48,941 nt of DNA from CAKZYD01 sp039814715 (GTDB lineage: Bacteria > Pseudomonadota > Alphaproteobacteria > Sphingomonadales > CAKZYD01), in NCBI GenBank assembly GCA_039814715.1, contig JBCCAR010000024.1:1-48941 (forward strand), in the 5' to 3' direction. Numbering within the stretch: position 1 is the first letter of the stretch; each line of letters starts with the position of its first letter. The notes under the pieces were generated by a model. The model was not told where the DNA came from. It made no database searches and worked only from the letters and a program-made list of their open reading frames with translations. Both the position numbers and the translations under genes were made by a program. Below, piece by piece: positions 17,101 to 25,053 of the stretch.

Positions 17101-17669
17101 ACGAACGGTTTGGAACGCTTAATACAGTTGCAGATTTTGTTCAAATTGCTGGCAGCGCGCTTACTGGCGGCGAAACGCATTACGACCTCATCGCTGTAGA
17201 TCTCATTGCCAGCAATGGCTTGCTAACCACGCAGAACATGCAAACTAAAATTGATGGCGGCGCCCAAGCGACGCTGGATACCCGGATCAATCTGCCCGAA
17301 TGGCAGGTCCAGGCCAATGGCGGCTTCTCCCTTGCAGATCATCCCCAAGCGCCGCCCGTGGGCGTCCGCATTGCTGGCCGACTCGATACGCCGCAGATTA
17401 AGTACGAAACCAAGCAAATCCAGAATTATCTCGGCGCCCGTTTTGGCGCAGCCGTCATTAAAGGGGTTATCAAAGGCGATGGCTTTGGCTTTAAAGATAT
17501 CCTTGGCGGCGGCCAGACTGAAGATCAGGCCCAAGATCCAAATGCGCAAGCAGAGCCAGACCCAAGCCAACAAGTTGCTCCAAATGAGCCGCAGGCAACG
17601 CCAGAAGAAAAGCTGCGCGATCTCATCTTAGAGGGCATATTTGGCGGCAGACGCCAAAGATCGCCCTGA
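14193..17669 (+). CDS. AsmA family protein (large, envelope lipid-transport type)
   Basis: A 1158-aa protein starting with GTG; GGAGAG lies 10-15 bases upstream. One N-terminal membrane segment (residues about 4-25, ALLIIGLFAALAAVVLIVP) anchors it in the inner membrane, with FFNWNSQKELIQERASAALG typical of the AsmA N-terminus. The long body is beta-rich and periplasmic, and the AsmA_2-like C-terminal region contains LNGQARFSAQDGMVNGIDI. Family members (AsmA, YhdP, TamB relatives) form bridge-like groove proteins for phospholipid movement to the outer membrane. The tail is Gln/Pro/Glu-rich and ends EEKLRDLILEGIFGGRRQR. The gene converges on recN with only four bases between stops. Confidence 0.9.
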   Translation: MKRTALLIIGLFAALAAVVLIVPSFFNWNSQKELIQERASAALGQSVRIEGDLSLAILPRPRLSAKGLSVGDRTALTEGPFIAAELVDIQVAFLPLLSGKIKANTILLQQPKIVVQTGQSEAQETSGEPGAQPDIALPEVIVQGGSVVFVDAATNQETRISNINVTLAAQSINGPFAIDGALNFEDKPLDLTVKTGRLDEPNFPFEAKLATAGGSAFTAALNGTASDILGRSPRAQASLNVNARDLGQTLQQLTGAPAPTLSGQRLRVEGDVSLAGERLLMPAITVALGDIAAQASGEVVFSGPEIAATLTLSAGRVDITPYMTGDTQTDALLEPIEAALPSGIKATIKADIDRLDGLPVPLQRIAMAARLTDGRVDVSLTRALLPGGVSLTTDLTFKDSGGQLMGPFKARILGANAAPLLSQLLGPDSTLPPSPIPLDLQLDGALERKDVRLKALVGSIGETTLNASASAAYGPAPRAAVTARLGRVNADHWIGNGDTKAPTTPPETPAFSGTINADVQIASLLRGGEVYDDLRLVGSVKDDTATLETLSLGRAPGATVSASGRVSGLSKDAAGLNLAFKASGKTAGQLMALAGQAPSDILEKAGSVSVSGQITGTSQAPDIAISGAIGTAKLAANAQLTKLDSKAPAMRGNATLSHPNLGAFLAKLDLMDQAQQTPSAQAFQLEAQFNSVGESLSAQLNGGTKAGQIKARYDAATQRQEITFNANAPDLTTFVRSLGIGFDPTGAQLGGLKANIALEGPDNALVSRTLELEVGPARLSGSGKIDMSGAVTQVDLRLTGDNLDLARLLPQADTGAQQVASGTGQRWSKEPLDLAILESVDGVIRLDMNRLTWQAYELQNASASISSQGRNVRMGLDRGVLFNGPASFAVTLDGKDTPKLSLEMAIKDGDVAKATQSSAAIAPLTGTFNLNGDFTGSGISEYDIVKTLNGQARFSAQDGMVNGIDIVRINERFGTLNTVADFVQIAGSALTGGETHYDLIAVDLIASNGLLTTQNMQTKIDGGAQATLDTRINLPEWQVQANGGFSLADHPQAPPVGVRIAGRLDTPQIKYETKQIQNYLGARFGAAVIKGVIKGDGFGFKDILGGGQTEDQAQDPNAQAEPDPSQQVAPNEPQATPEEKLRDLILEGIFGGRRQRSP

Positions 17670-17673
17670 GGCC

Positions 17674-19338
17674 TTAGGCAGCAGGCTCCAGAAGAGACCG
17701 TGCGGCCGCGCGCGCTGCCTCGGTGATGGTCTCGCCAGATAGCATCCGCGCGATTTCTTCCCTGCGCTCATCTTCGCTCAGAAGGCGTACATCTGTTGTG
17801 GCATCGCCTTGCCGGGTTTTTGAAATCTGCCAATGGCGCTGGCCCATGGCAGCCACTTGCGGCGAATGGGTCACCACTATGACCTGCCCGGCCTCCGACA
17901 AACGCCCTAAACGCCGCCCAACAGCTGCCGCCGTTGGCCCGCCGACGCCGCGGTCCACTTCATCAAAAATCATGGTTTGGCCGCCGCCTTCACCGGCAAG
18001 AGCAACTTTTAAGGCCAGAATAAAGCGGGATAGCTCACCGCCAGAGGCGATTTTTATGATAGGTCCAAAATCGGATCCCGGGTTGGTTGATACTTCAAAT
18101 TGGCATGTATCGGCGCCGCTATGGGACCATTGCTCTGCCGGCAAGTGCGTCACGACCGTGCGGAAGCGCGCGGCCTCCATCTTCAAAGGCGGCAACTCGG
18201 CATTCACAGCTTTATCAAGTGCGCTGGCTGCTTTTTGCCGTGCTTTTGAAAGCAACTGTGCGGTTTTCTCAAACGCGGCACGTGCCCGCTCTGCCGAAAT
18301 CTCAAGCTCGGAAACGTCCGTTTGGCCCTTGGCAAGCTCGCTCAATTTTTCAGAAATCTGCAGAGCAAGATTTGGCAGAGCATCAACCGAAACATTGTGC
18401 TTTCGGCCCAGCGCGCGCAGATCAAACAGACGCTTTTCCACACTATCGAGTTCGCCAGGATCAACATCAACCGCTGCAATAAGGGCTGAGAGCTGCTGCA
18501 GCGCGCTGTCCGTCTCTATGGCTGCCCGGTCAAGCGCGTCTAGGACTGGGGTTAAGCGTTCATCATCTGCTTCGGGCAAGCGCGCGAGCGTACGAATGAG
18601 TGTCCTGATTTGCGCATCAGGGCCCGTATTACCAGTCGCTTGATCGTAGGCATCTTGAAGGCTAGTGAGCATGCGAATGCCGCGCTGCATTTGTGCGCGC
18701 CTGGCCGCCAGGTCATCTTCTTCGCCAACGTCTGGCATCATGGCGGCGAGTTCTTCGGCGCAGGCTTTGAGATATTCTTCTTCCGCCAGCATCGCTTCAA
18801 CAGCGCTTTGCTTGGCTTTTAAAACATCACGCGCTTTGACCATTGCGCGGTACTGGGCCCTGACTGTTTCAACCTGGGGGCTAAGGCCTGCAAACTGGTC
18901 GAGAAGCGCCAAATGCCCCTTGCTATCGAGCAAGCCGCGCTCGTCATGCTGACCATGGATCTCAACGAGCATGGTGCCCACGCTTTTTAAAAGCCCTGCG
19001 CTCACAGGCGCATCATTTAAAAATGCGCGGCTAGCGCCATCGGCCTTCAATTGGCGCCGCAAGATAAGGGGGTTTTCAACCTCTACCCCCGCCTCTTCCA
19101 GCAGCGCGAAGACCCGGTGGGATTGCGGCAGCTCAAAAACAGCGCTCACGCTGCCCTTATTCGTGCCCTGGCGCAGCAATCCCGCATCCGCGCGCGCACC
19201 AAGGGTCAAGCTGAGGCTATCGAGCAGGATGGATTTCCCGGCGCCAGTCTCCCCAGTGAGCACATTCAGGCCGGGCTGCAACTCCAAACGAAGCTGCTTG
19301 ATCAGCACAATATTATCGATTGAAAGGCTGGTCAGCAC
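17674..19338 (-). CDS. recN: DNA repair protein RecN
   Basis: RecN is an SMC-like ATPase for double-strand break repair. The GTG at 19338 gives 554 aa beginning VLTSLSIDNIVLIKQL, which fits the usual RecN start and length; an in-frame start 66 bases upstream would overlap bamD by 43 bases. Walker A is GETGAGKS (29-36). A coiled-coil middle with an Ala/Glu-rich heptad pattern follows, then the ABC signature ASGGELSRFILALKVAL and Walker B TMIFDEVDRGVGG. It lies 23 bases after bamD and is probably cotranscribed. No LexA site was recognised. ligA, which follows recN in some relatives, is absent. Confidence 0.96.
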   Translation of the reverse strand: MLTSLSIDNIVLIKQLRLELQPGLNVLTGETGAGKSILLDSLSLTLGARADAGLLRQGTNKGSVSAVFELPQSHRVFALLEEAGVEVENPLILRRQLKADGASRAFLNDAPVSAGLLKSVGTMLVEIHGQHDERGLLDSKGHLALLDQFAGLSPQVETVRAQYRAMVKARDVLKAKQSAVEAMLAEEEYLKACAEELAAMMPDVGEEDDLAARRAQMQRGIRMLTSLQDAYDQATGNTGPDAQIRTLIRTLARLPEADDERLTPVLDALDRAAIETDSALQQLSALIAAVDVDPGELDSVEKRLFDLRALGRKHNVSVDALPNLALQISEKLSELAKGQTDVSELEISAERARAAFEKTAQLLSKARQKAASALDKAVNAELPPLKMEAARFRTVVTHLPAEQWSHSGADTCQFEVSTNPGSDFGPIIKIASGGELSRFILALKVALAGEGGGQTMIFDEVDRGVGGPTAAAVGRRLGRLSEAGQVIVVTHSPQVAAMGQRHWQISKTRQGDATTDVRLLSEDERREEIARMLSGETITEAARAAARSLLEPAA

Positions 19339-19361
19339 TGCGCCGCCTGCTCCGCTGGCCT

Positions 19362-20111
19362 CTAGCCTTTTTTCTGTATCAAGTCGTAGGAATAGCGATA
19401 CCACTTGCTACCAGGATAATTAAAACCCAGAGTCGCGGCCGCCTTTTGCGCCTCAGCTGTAATGCCGAGGGAGAGAAAACTCTCTGTCATCCTGTGCAGC
19501 GCCTCAGGCGCGTGGCTAGTGGTATCGTAGTTACCGACCACGGACTTGAACCGGCCAATCGCAGCGAGATGCTGGCCGCGGCGTTGATAAAACCGGCCGA
19601 TCTCCATTTCTTTACCCGCAAGGTGATCCCTGGCCATATCAATTTTGAGGTTCGCATCTTCTGCGTAGCGACTGTCAGGAAAGCGCCGTGTCACTTCATT
19701 GAGTGCTTGCAAAGCCCGCTGCGTCATCTTTTGGTCGCGCGCAATATCAATGATGCGCTCATAGTGGCAAATGGCGATGAGATAATAGGCGTAGTCGGTG
19801 TTAGGATTTCCTGGATGCAGCGTTAAAAAGCGCTCGGCAGACAGCACGGCATCATCATATTTATTGGCTTTATAATAGGAAAACGCGCTGAGGAGCTGCG
19901 CGCGCCTGGCCCACTGAGAATAAGGGTGCTGTCGCTCGACCTCGTCAAAAAATATGGCTGCATCGCTATAGCGGCCGCGCTCGAGATAGTCTTTGCCCAG
20001 ATTATAAAGAGCGCCCACATCACGAGCGACGAACTTGCGCTCCCGGTCATCAGACGAGCAAGCGCTCAGCAAAGTGGCAATGGCCAAAAACGCAGCGATA
20101 GGCAGGCGCAT
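19362..20111 (-). CDS. bamD: Outer membrane assembly lipoprotein BamD
   Basis: A 249-aa lipoprotein of the BAM complex, which inserts beta-barrel proteins into the outer membrane. The signal peptide ends in lipobox LSAC (Cys18). The rest is TPR repeats typical of BamD: LYNLGKDYLERGRYSDAAIFF, YDDAVLSAERFLTLHPGNP, AICHYERI and RFPDSRYAEDA (first motif is 20 or fewer residues from YNLGKDYLERGRYSDAA). Length is normal. It follows ftsZ after a 145-bp gap holding a terminator, and precedes recN, a common alphaproteobacterial order apart from the missing lpxC. Confidence 0.95.
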   Translation of the reverse strand: MRLPIAAFLAIATLLSACSSDDRERKFVARDVGALYNLGKDYLERGRYSDAAIFFDEVERQHPYSQWARRAQLLSAFSYYKANKYDDAVLSAERFLTLHPGNPNTDYAYYLIAICHYERIIDIARDQKMTQRALQALNEVTRRFPDSRYAEDANLKIDMARDHLAGKEMEIGRFYQRRGQHLAAIGRFKSVVGNYDTTSHAPEALHRMTESFLSLGITAEAQKAAATLGFNYPGSKWYRYSYDLIQKKG

Positions 20112-20174
20112 ACAGTCCTCTTCATGCAGAAATAAACCGAGATACTAGCGTGTACCCTAAAGCCAGCAATCAGG

Positions 20175-20210
20175 CAAAGAAAAGGCGGCACCGACAAAAG
20201 CCGGGCCGCC
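20175..20210 (-). terminator. Intrinsic terminator downstream of ftsZ
   Basis: On the minus strand GGCGGC pairs with GCCGCC (20205-20210 with 20184-20189), with partial inner CCGG/TCGG pairing, then TTTTCTTTG follows. It lies about 45 bases after the ftsZ stop and probably ends the dcw transcript. A second inverted repeat, ACGCGC-N8-GCGCGT, sits immediately after the stop (about 20238-20257). Confidence 0.75.
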
Positions 20211-20256
20211 AAGTTGGTGGTATGGACGAATTTAAGGACGCGCGAAACGAAGCGCG

Positions 20257-21750
20257 TTAGTTCACCTGCCGGAACAAGAAGTTTGGAATTTCAAGTTCCC
20301 TATCACCATCAGCAGGCTTGGCAGGCGTTTGCGCTGGCGCGTCTGCAGCCGGCGTCACTGGCTCTTTGGTGGTAATGGTCACCTCTTCGGCAGCTTGCTG
20401 TGCTTGCGGCTCTGCAGCAGTTTCCGTTTTTCCGCCAAGGCCGCGCTTGACCATATCAAACAGCGATGGCGGCACGTCTTTTTGAGATTGCGGCGCAGTT
20501 ATCGGCGCGTTGGCCTCAACCGCCGGCACATCTACCGTCATGGCAGGTTGCGGCACGAAGGGCGCAGCCTTTTCAGCAGGCGCTTCTACGGCAACGCTCC
20601 CCAAATCGAGCGGCGCGGTCGCTGTTGCAGCGGATACCCCCGTCATTGCAGCGGCAGCAACATCATCGCCCACAACTTTGAGCGCGATTTTCTCTGCAGG
20701 GCCTTCATCTTCTTCAACAACGACAGCCAGGGCTTCTGCTTCTTTCTTCGCCATAAGTTCGCGCGGATTTGGCGCGACTTGCGCTTCGGCATCAATGCCC
20801 GTGGCAACAACGGTAATGCGGAAACGGCCGTCTAGTTCTGGATCAAGCGCTGCCCCGAAGATGACATTGGCTTCTGGATCAACCTGGTCAGAAATATGAG
20901 TGACTGCTTCATCAATCTCCCAGAGTTTCAGATCGTGGCCGCCGGTGACATTCACAACAACGCCTTTAGCGCCTTTGAGCGAGACTTCATCTAGCAGCGG
21001 GTTAGAGATCGCCGCTTCTGCCGCTTCGGTTGCACGGCGGTCGCCATCGGATTCGCCCGTGCCCATCATGGCTTTGCCCATTTCGCTCATGGCGGTGCAA
21101 ATGTCAGCAAAATCAAGATTGACGAGGCCTTCAGCCAGCATCAAGTCGGTGATGCCGCGCACGCCTGAGTGCAGAACATCATCCGCCATGGCAAACGCAT
21201 CGACCAGGGTCGTGTTCTCATCAGCAAGCCGGAACAGGTTCTGGTTTGGAATGACGATCAGCGTATCCACATTGCGCTGCAATTCTTCAATGCCGCGCTC
21301 CGCAGCCCGCATGCGCATCCGACCTTCGAATTGGAATGGCTTGGTGACAACGCCTACCGTCAAAATGCCCATTTCACGGGCCGCTTTGGCGATGACAGGG
21401 GCTGCGCCGGTGCCCGTACCGCCGCCCATACCCGCGGTGATGAACACCATATTAGAGCCGTTCATCAGTGACTGAACGTCTGCTAAGGCCTCTTCTGCCG
21501 CTGCCGCACCTACTTCGGGGCGCGCTCCAGCGCCCAGGCCTTTGGTCTGAGATAGACCCAGCTGTACGCGCTCACCTGCGCGCGATTTCGTTAAGGCCTG
21601 CGCGTCAGTATTGGCGACGACAAAATCCACACCGCGCAAATCTGCGCTGATCATGTTGTCGATAGCATTCCCGCCGGCGCCACCAACACCGATAACGGTG
21701 ATTTTAGGCCGCAGCTCCGTCAAGTTTTCTGTTTCAAAGTCTATTGGCAT
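20257..21750 (-). CDS. ftsZ: Cell division protein FtsZ
   Basis: FtsZ is the tubulin-like GTPase that forms the Z ring. The ATG at 21750 gives 497 aa and has an ideal AAGGAGG six bases upstream; another ATG 15 bases earlier lacks this. The tubulin signature GGGTGTGAAP is at 109-118, the N-terminal nucleotide loop is GVGGAGGNA (21-29), and the T7 synergy loop is NLDFADI. A long disordered linker of about 170 residues rich in Ala, Pro and Val follows, typical of alphaproteobacteria. The C-terminal conserved peptide LEIPNFLFRQVN binds FtsA and other partners. It lies 168 bases after ftsA, long enough for its own promoter. Confidence 0.98.
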   Translation of the reverse strand: MPIDFETENLTELRPKITVIGVGGAGGNAIDNMISADLRGVDFVVANTDAQALTKSRAGERVQLGLSQTKGLGAGARPEVGAAAAEEALADVQSLMNGSNMVFITAGMGGGTGTGAAPVIAKAAREMGILTVGVVTKPFQFEGRMRMRAAERGIEELQRNVDTLIVIPNQNLFRLADENTTLVDAFAMADDVLHSGVRGITDLMLAEGLVNLDFADICTAMSEMGKAMMGTGESDGDRRATEAAEAAISNPLLDEVSLKGAKGVVVNVTGGHDLKLWEIDEAVTHISDQVDPEANVIFGAALDPELDGRFRITVVATGIDAEAQVAPNPRELMAKKEAEALAVVVEEDEGPAEKIALKVVGDDVAAAAMTGVSAATATAPLDLGSVAVEAPAEKAAPFVPQPAMTVDVPAVEANAPITAPQSQKDVPPSLFDMVKRGLGGKTETAAEPQAQQAAEEVTITTKEPVTPAADAPAQTPAKPADGDRELEIPNFLFRQVN

Positions 21751-21872
21751 TTCGCCCTCCTTCATAAATCACGCCCTCTTCTTCGTCCGGTATATGCATG
21801 GCCGTTTTTGGTACGCGCGACGGCAATGCGGTTTGCTTTGTGCGGAAGGAATTGAAGTACGCGACTATGTGC

Positions 21873-21910
21873 GCCAGCCCCCTCGCTTGGCTGGCTGAAT
21901 CAGGTGTCAA
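21873..21910 (-). promoter_or_regulatory. ftsA-ftsZ intergenic control region: GANTC site, -35-like TTGACA and hairpin
   Basis: On the minus strand, just after the ftsA stop, TTGACA (21910-21905) is followed by CTGATTCAG holding a GANTC site (21897-21901), then a perfect 7-bp hairpin GCCAGCC/GGCTGGC (21873-21895). In Caulobacter, CcrM methylation at GANTC is known to influence ftsZ transcription. A good -10 was not found at the expected distance (AGCGAG at 17 bases). Promoter assignment is therefore tentative. Confidence 0.4.
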
Positions 21911-21918
21911 TGTTTGGC

Positions 21919-23184
21919 TCACCACGCGTCCCTCAACCACTTGAGGACCCGCTTTGGCCAGATTGGTGTCGGACCGTTAAGCGACGCGCCTTTGCGCACC
22001 CGGTCCGCTAGATTTGTAAGGTCGTCGCGCTCGCCCGTGAGCACGTGCGTCAGCGCGCCAATCATGCCGGCAAAGGCTGGCCCGCGCATGGACGTCGGCA
22101 AGCCTTGATAACGCTGCGGGAAGCCAAGACGGACTGGGCAACCCAAAATTTGCTCCGCCAATAAGTTAATGCCCTGCAGCTGCGCGCCGCCGCCCGTGAG
22201 CACGACAGGGCCAGCATTGCGGCCCGAAAATCCAGCCGAACGCAACTGTTCGGCGACACCGCTCAAAATCTCTTCAACATCCGGCCTCATGAGGCCGATG
22301 AGGCGGGCTTTACGGATATCAGCCTGCTCAATACCGCCCTCTGGTATTTTCTGCGGAATGGTAATCACCTCTTTAAAATCAGCATCACGCTGCCAGACAC
22401 GTCCGTGCTGTTTTTTCAGCCTATCGGCATCCATCATCGGCAAGCTGAGACGACGCGCTAATGTCTGCGTTATGCGGTCACTCCCTAACAACAGATTACC
22501 CCCAAAAACAAGCTTAGAACCACAAAATATAGCGGTTGAGGAAATTCCACCACCTAAATCTACGCATGCAGCCCCATTTTCTTTCTCTTCGTCGTGCAAA
22601 CACGCTTGCGCGCTGGCATAGCCGGATGAGATCACGGCGGGTACGTCGAGCATCACTTGATCTGCTAGAGCGTGAAGGTTGCCAAAATGGCGCTCTTCGA
22701 TGGCCTGAAGACAGACATCAAGGCTGAGTTTTTCGCCCAGCAAGCCTTCTGGATTGCGGATGCCGCTACGGCCATCGATGCTAAAACAAGCGGGAATAGC
22801 GTGCAAACTGACCCCGGCGCCCGCATGCGCCTCACGCACGGCCAACCGGATAGCTTTCGCCACATCGCCTCGTTCAATGGCATGGCCGGCGGCAGAAACC
22901 TCCACACGGATAGAATCATGGCCTAGGTGTCCGCCGCTGGTGACGAGCACGACTTGCTCAACCACATGGCCAGCCATGGTCTCGGCTTGTTGGACAACCC
23001 GGCCGATAATCGATTGGGCCGGGTCCATATCGTGCACCAAGCCATCTTCGATCCCTGCGGACCCGAGATGTCCAACGCCCGTGATTTGAGCATCGCCTTC
23101 CGAATCAATCGCCGCAATCAGGCAACAAATCTTTGAGCTGCCAATATCAACGATTGCAACACTGTCTGCCCCTCTTTGCGCCAT
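21919..23184 (-). CDS. ftsA: Cell division protein FtsA
   Basis: FtsA is an actin-like ATPase that anchors FtsZ to the membrane. It is 421 aa. The N-terminal phosphate loop is VAIVDIGSSKICCLI (8-22), the second phosphate motif is ACVDLGGGISSTAIF, and the adenosine motif is VVLTGGGAQLQGI. The C-terminal amphipathic helix IWPKRVLKWLRDAW is the membrane-targeting sequence. It lies 52 bases after ftsQ and 168 bases before ftsZ, the only long gaps in the dcw cluster. Confidence 0.97.
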   Translation of the reverse strand: MAQRGADSVAIVDIGSSKICCLIAAIDSEGDAQITGVGHLGSAGIEDGLVHDMDPAQSIIGRVVQQAETMAGHVVEQVVLVTSGGHLGHDSIRVEVSAAGHAIERGDVAKAIRLAVREAHAGAGVSLHAIPACFSIDGRSGIRNPEGLLGEKLSLDVCLQAIEERHFGNLHALADQVMLDVPAVISSGYASAQACLHDEEKENGAACVDLGGGISSTAIFCGSKLVFGGNLLLGSDRITQTLARRLSLPMMDADRLKKQHGRVWQRDADFKEVITIPQKIPEGGIEQADIRKARLIGLMRPDVEEILSGVAEQLRSAGFSGRNAGPVVLTGGGAQLQGINLLAEQILGCPVRLGFPQRYQGLPTSMRGPAFAGMIGALTHVLTGERDDLTNLADRVRKGASLNGPTPIWPKRVLKWLRDAW

Positions 23185-23236
23185 AGTCTGTCCGTCCTTT
23201 CTTGTCTTGGTTTGGCGTGGATGTTTGCTCGCTGGC

Positions 23237-24127
23237 TTAGCTAGCGGTTGTATTTAACTTCACCGCTGCGCGCCGCGGTTTTGGTTTGGGTGTAAAGCGG
23301 TCTGGGTCCGTGCTGATGGCGAGCATATGATCCATGCGCATATCAATGCGCATCGGCCCGGAGGCGAAAAGGTTATCGCGCATTTGCATCCGGCTCAACT
23401 GGCCAAGCTTTTCATCCAATGCTTGCTCAGGTAGGCGCACCAAAACGCCGCCCTCAAAGAGCAAATCCCAGCGGCGCGCGCCAATCCATGTGGCGCTCGA
23501 CAGCCGGCTTGAGAGATAAGGAAAGGCATCCAGTGCCTCACGCAGCCGCGCTACAGACACATTTGCGCCCTCGCCCACGACGATGGGCAAGCTGCGCCAC
23601 TCATCGCGCCGGATTTTCATGAACGGCGCGCCATCCTCGCCGATGAGGTAAAACTGTCCATCGCGCTGCCAGCGGGCAAAGGCTTGCCGCTCGATCACAT
23701 CAATGAGAAGCCGGTCTGGCAGGTGGCGGCTTACCCGGGCGGTTTTCACCCAGGTTTGTTTTTCAAGGCGGGTGCGCATCTCGCCTAAGTCCTGCCCGAA
23801 GATTGTCGCCTCATGATTGACTTTGGCCAAGTTGGCGAGCTGGCGATAGCTAAAGCGCTGGGCGCCGCGCACATCTACATGGTCGACTTTAAAGCCAGCA
23901 AAGCGCACCGCGCTGCGCGCTGCGTCGACGCTCTGGCCAGGCAAAGCGCGAAAATCGACAAATAAAGCCGCTAAAGCAACAATGCTGACCACCGCTGCGC
24001 CAGCAAAGACATATCCGGCGATACGCAGGTGCTGCATCGGATTGAAGGCGCTCTTCGCCTTTAGGGCCGCTTTCTTGCGCTGTGTCGCTGGTTTTGCTTT
24101 TGTTGGTTTGCGCGTTTTTTTTGTCAT
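23237..24127 (-). CDS. ftsQ: Cell division protein FtsQ
   Basis: A 296-aa bitopic divisome protein that recruits FtsL/FtsB and FtsW/FtsI. It has a Lys-rich cytoplasmic N-terminus (MTKKTRKPTKAKPATQRKKA), one membrane segment (about 36-57), a POTRA domain (FKVDHVDVRGAQRFSYRQL) and the FtsQ beta domain. The C-terminus is Pro/Lys/Arg-rich. The ATG overlaps the ddl stop as ATGA, suggesting translational coupling. Confidence 0.95.
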   Translation of the reverse strand: MTKKTRKPTKAKPATQRKKAALKAKSAFNPMQHLRIAGYVFAGAAVVSIVALAALFVDFRALPGQSVDAARSAVRFAGFKVDHVDVRGAQRFSYRQLANLAKVNHEATIFGQDLGEMRTRLEKQTWVKTARVSRHLPDRLLIDVIERQAFARWQRDGQFYLIGEDGAPFMKIRRDEWRSLPIVVGEGANVSVARLREALDAFPYLSSRLSSATWIGARRWDLLFEGGVLVRLPEQALDEKLGQLSRMQMRDNLFASGPMRIDMRMDHMLAISTDPDRFTPKPKPRRAAVKLNTTAS

Positions 24128-25053
24128 GGGCGCTCTCTGGCTTCATCTATTAAGGCAGTGATTAAATCTGGGAAACTAAGCCCAGCATGGGCTGCGATTT
24201 CCGGCACCAGCGACAGTTCCGTCATGCCGGGTTGGGTATTGATCTCAAGGAATACGACGCGCCGGGTGCCAGGATCATAGCGAAAATCACTGCGGGTCAC
24301 GCCGCTACAACCCAGAACCTCATGTGCCACAACTGCGTCCGCCATTGCCTTGGCTTGGGCCTCGGCGGGGATATCGGCTGGCACAATATGGTCTGTCACG
24401 CCGTCAGTATATTTCGCGCGGTAATCGTAAAATCCTTCGTGCGGGCGCAGCTCTATGGTGCCCAGCGCTTTTCCGCCAAGCACTGCCACTGAAATTTCTT
24501 GGCCCGGGATGAATTCTTCGGCCAGCAAATTGGCATAGGTAGCCCAAGGACCATCGGCATCGGCGCTCGGATTAAGCGGGTTTGGATAGGCATCATCTGT
24601 AATGATCACGACGGATACCGATGACCCTTCGTCGAGAGCCTTTAAGACGTAGGGCCTCGCAAAAGGGTCCCCCTCATACAAGTGACTAGCAGTCACAATA
24701 CGGTCAGCTGCGAAGTCAATATCTGTATGCGCAAGCGCTTGCTTGGTCAGCTTCTTGTCCATCGCCACGGCTGACGCTTTGACATCACTATGCGTGTAAG
24801 GGAGCTTTAAAATTTCCAAAAACCCTTGCACCGTGCCATCTTCAACGCCGCGGCCATGCAAGGCGTTGAACACAACGTCCGGCGCAAAGTCGAGAAGCTG
24901 TGCTGCAAGATCAGGTGTCACATCAAAGGCGGAGGCCTGATGACCAAGCCCCGCGAGTGCTGTCATGACGGCCTTGCCTGACGCGAGGGAGACCTCACGT
25001 TCGGAATTTGCGCCGCCAGTCAGAACAGCAACTTTTAGGGGCTGCAACATCAT
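24124..25053 (-). CDS. ddlB: D-alanine--D-alanine ligase
   Basis: An ATP-grasp enzyme that joins two D-alanines for the peptidoglycan stem peptide. The start at 25053 (ATGATG, 309 aa, GGAGG five bases upstream, ATGA overlap with the murB stop) is preferred; the next ATG three bases on is equally possible, and an upstream in-frame start lies inside murB. Motifs: VAVLTGGANSEREVSLASG at the N-terminus, ALHGRGVEDGTVQG, the Lys in MDKKLTKQAL, YVLKALDEGSSVSV and the Mg-binding FLEINTQPGMT. Length is normal. Confidence 0.96.
   Translation of the reverse strand: MMLQPLKVAVLTGGANSEREVSLASGKAVMTALAGLGHQASAFDVTPDLAAQLLDFAPDVVFNALHGRGVEDGTVQGFLEILKLPYTHSDVKASAVAMDKKLTKQALAHTDIDFAADRIVTASHLYEGDPFARPYVLKALDEGSSVSVVIITDDAYPNPLNPSADADGPWATYANLLAEEFIPGQEISVAVLGGKALGTIELRPHEGFYDYRAKYTDGVTDHIVPADIPAEAQAKAMADAVVAHEVLGCSGVTRSDFRYDPGTRRVVFLEINTQPGMTELSLVPEIAAHAGLSFPDLITALIDEARERP

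Noticed and set aside
17723..18643. A 306-codon plus-strand frame opposite recN
   Set aside because: Ser/Arg/Ala-rich shadow of recN codons with no start signals.
20900..21475. A 191-codon plus-strand frame opposite ftsZ
   Set aside because: Shadow of ftsZ; composition is the usual Ser/Arg/Pro of antisense frames.
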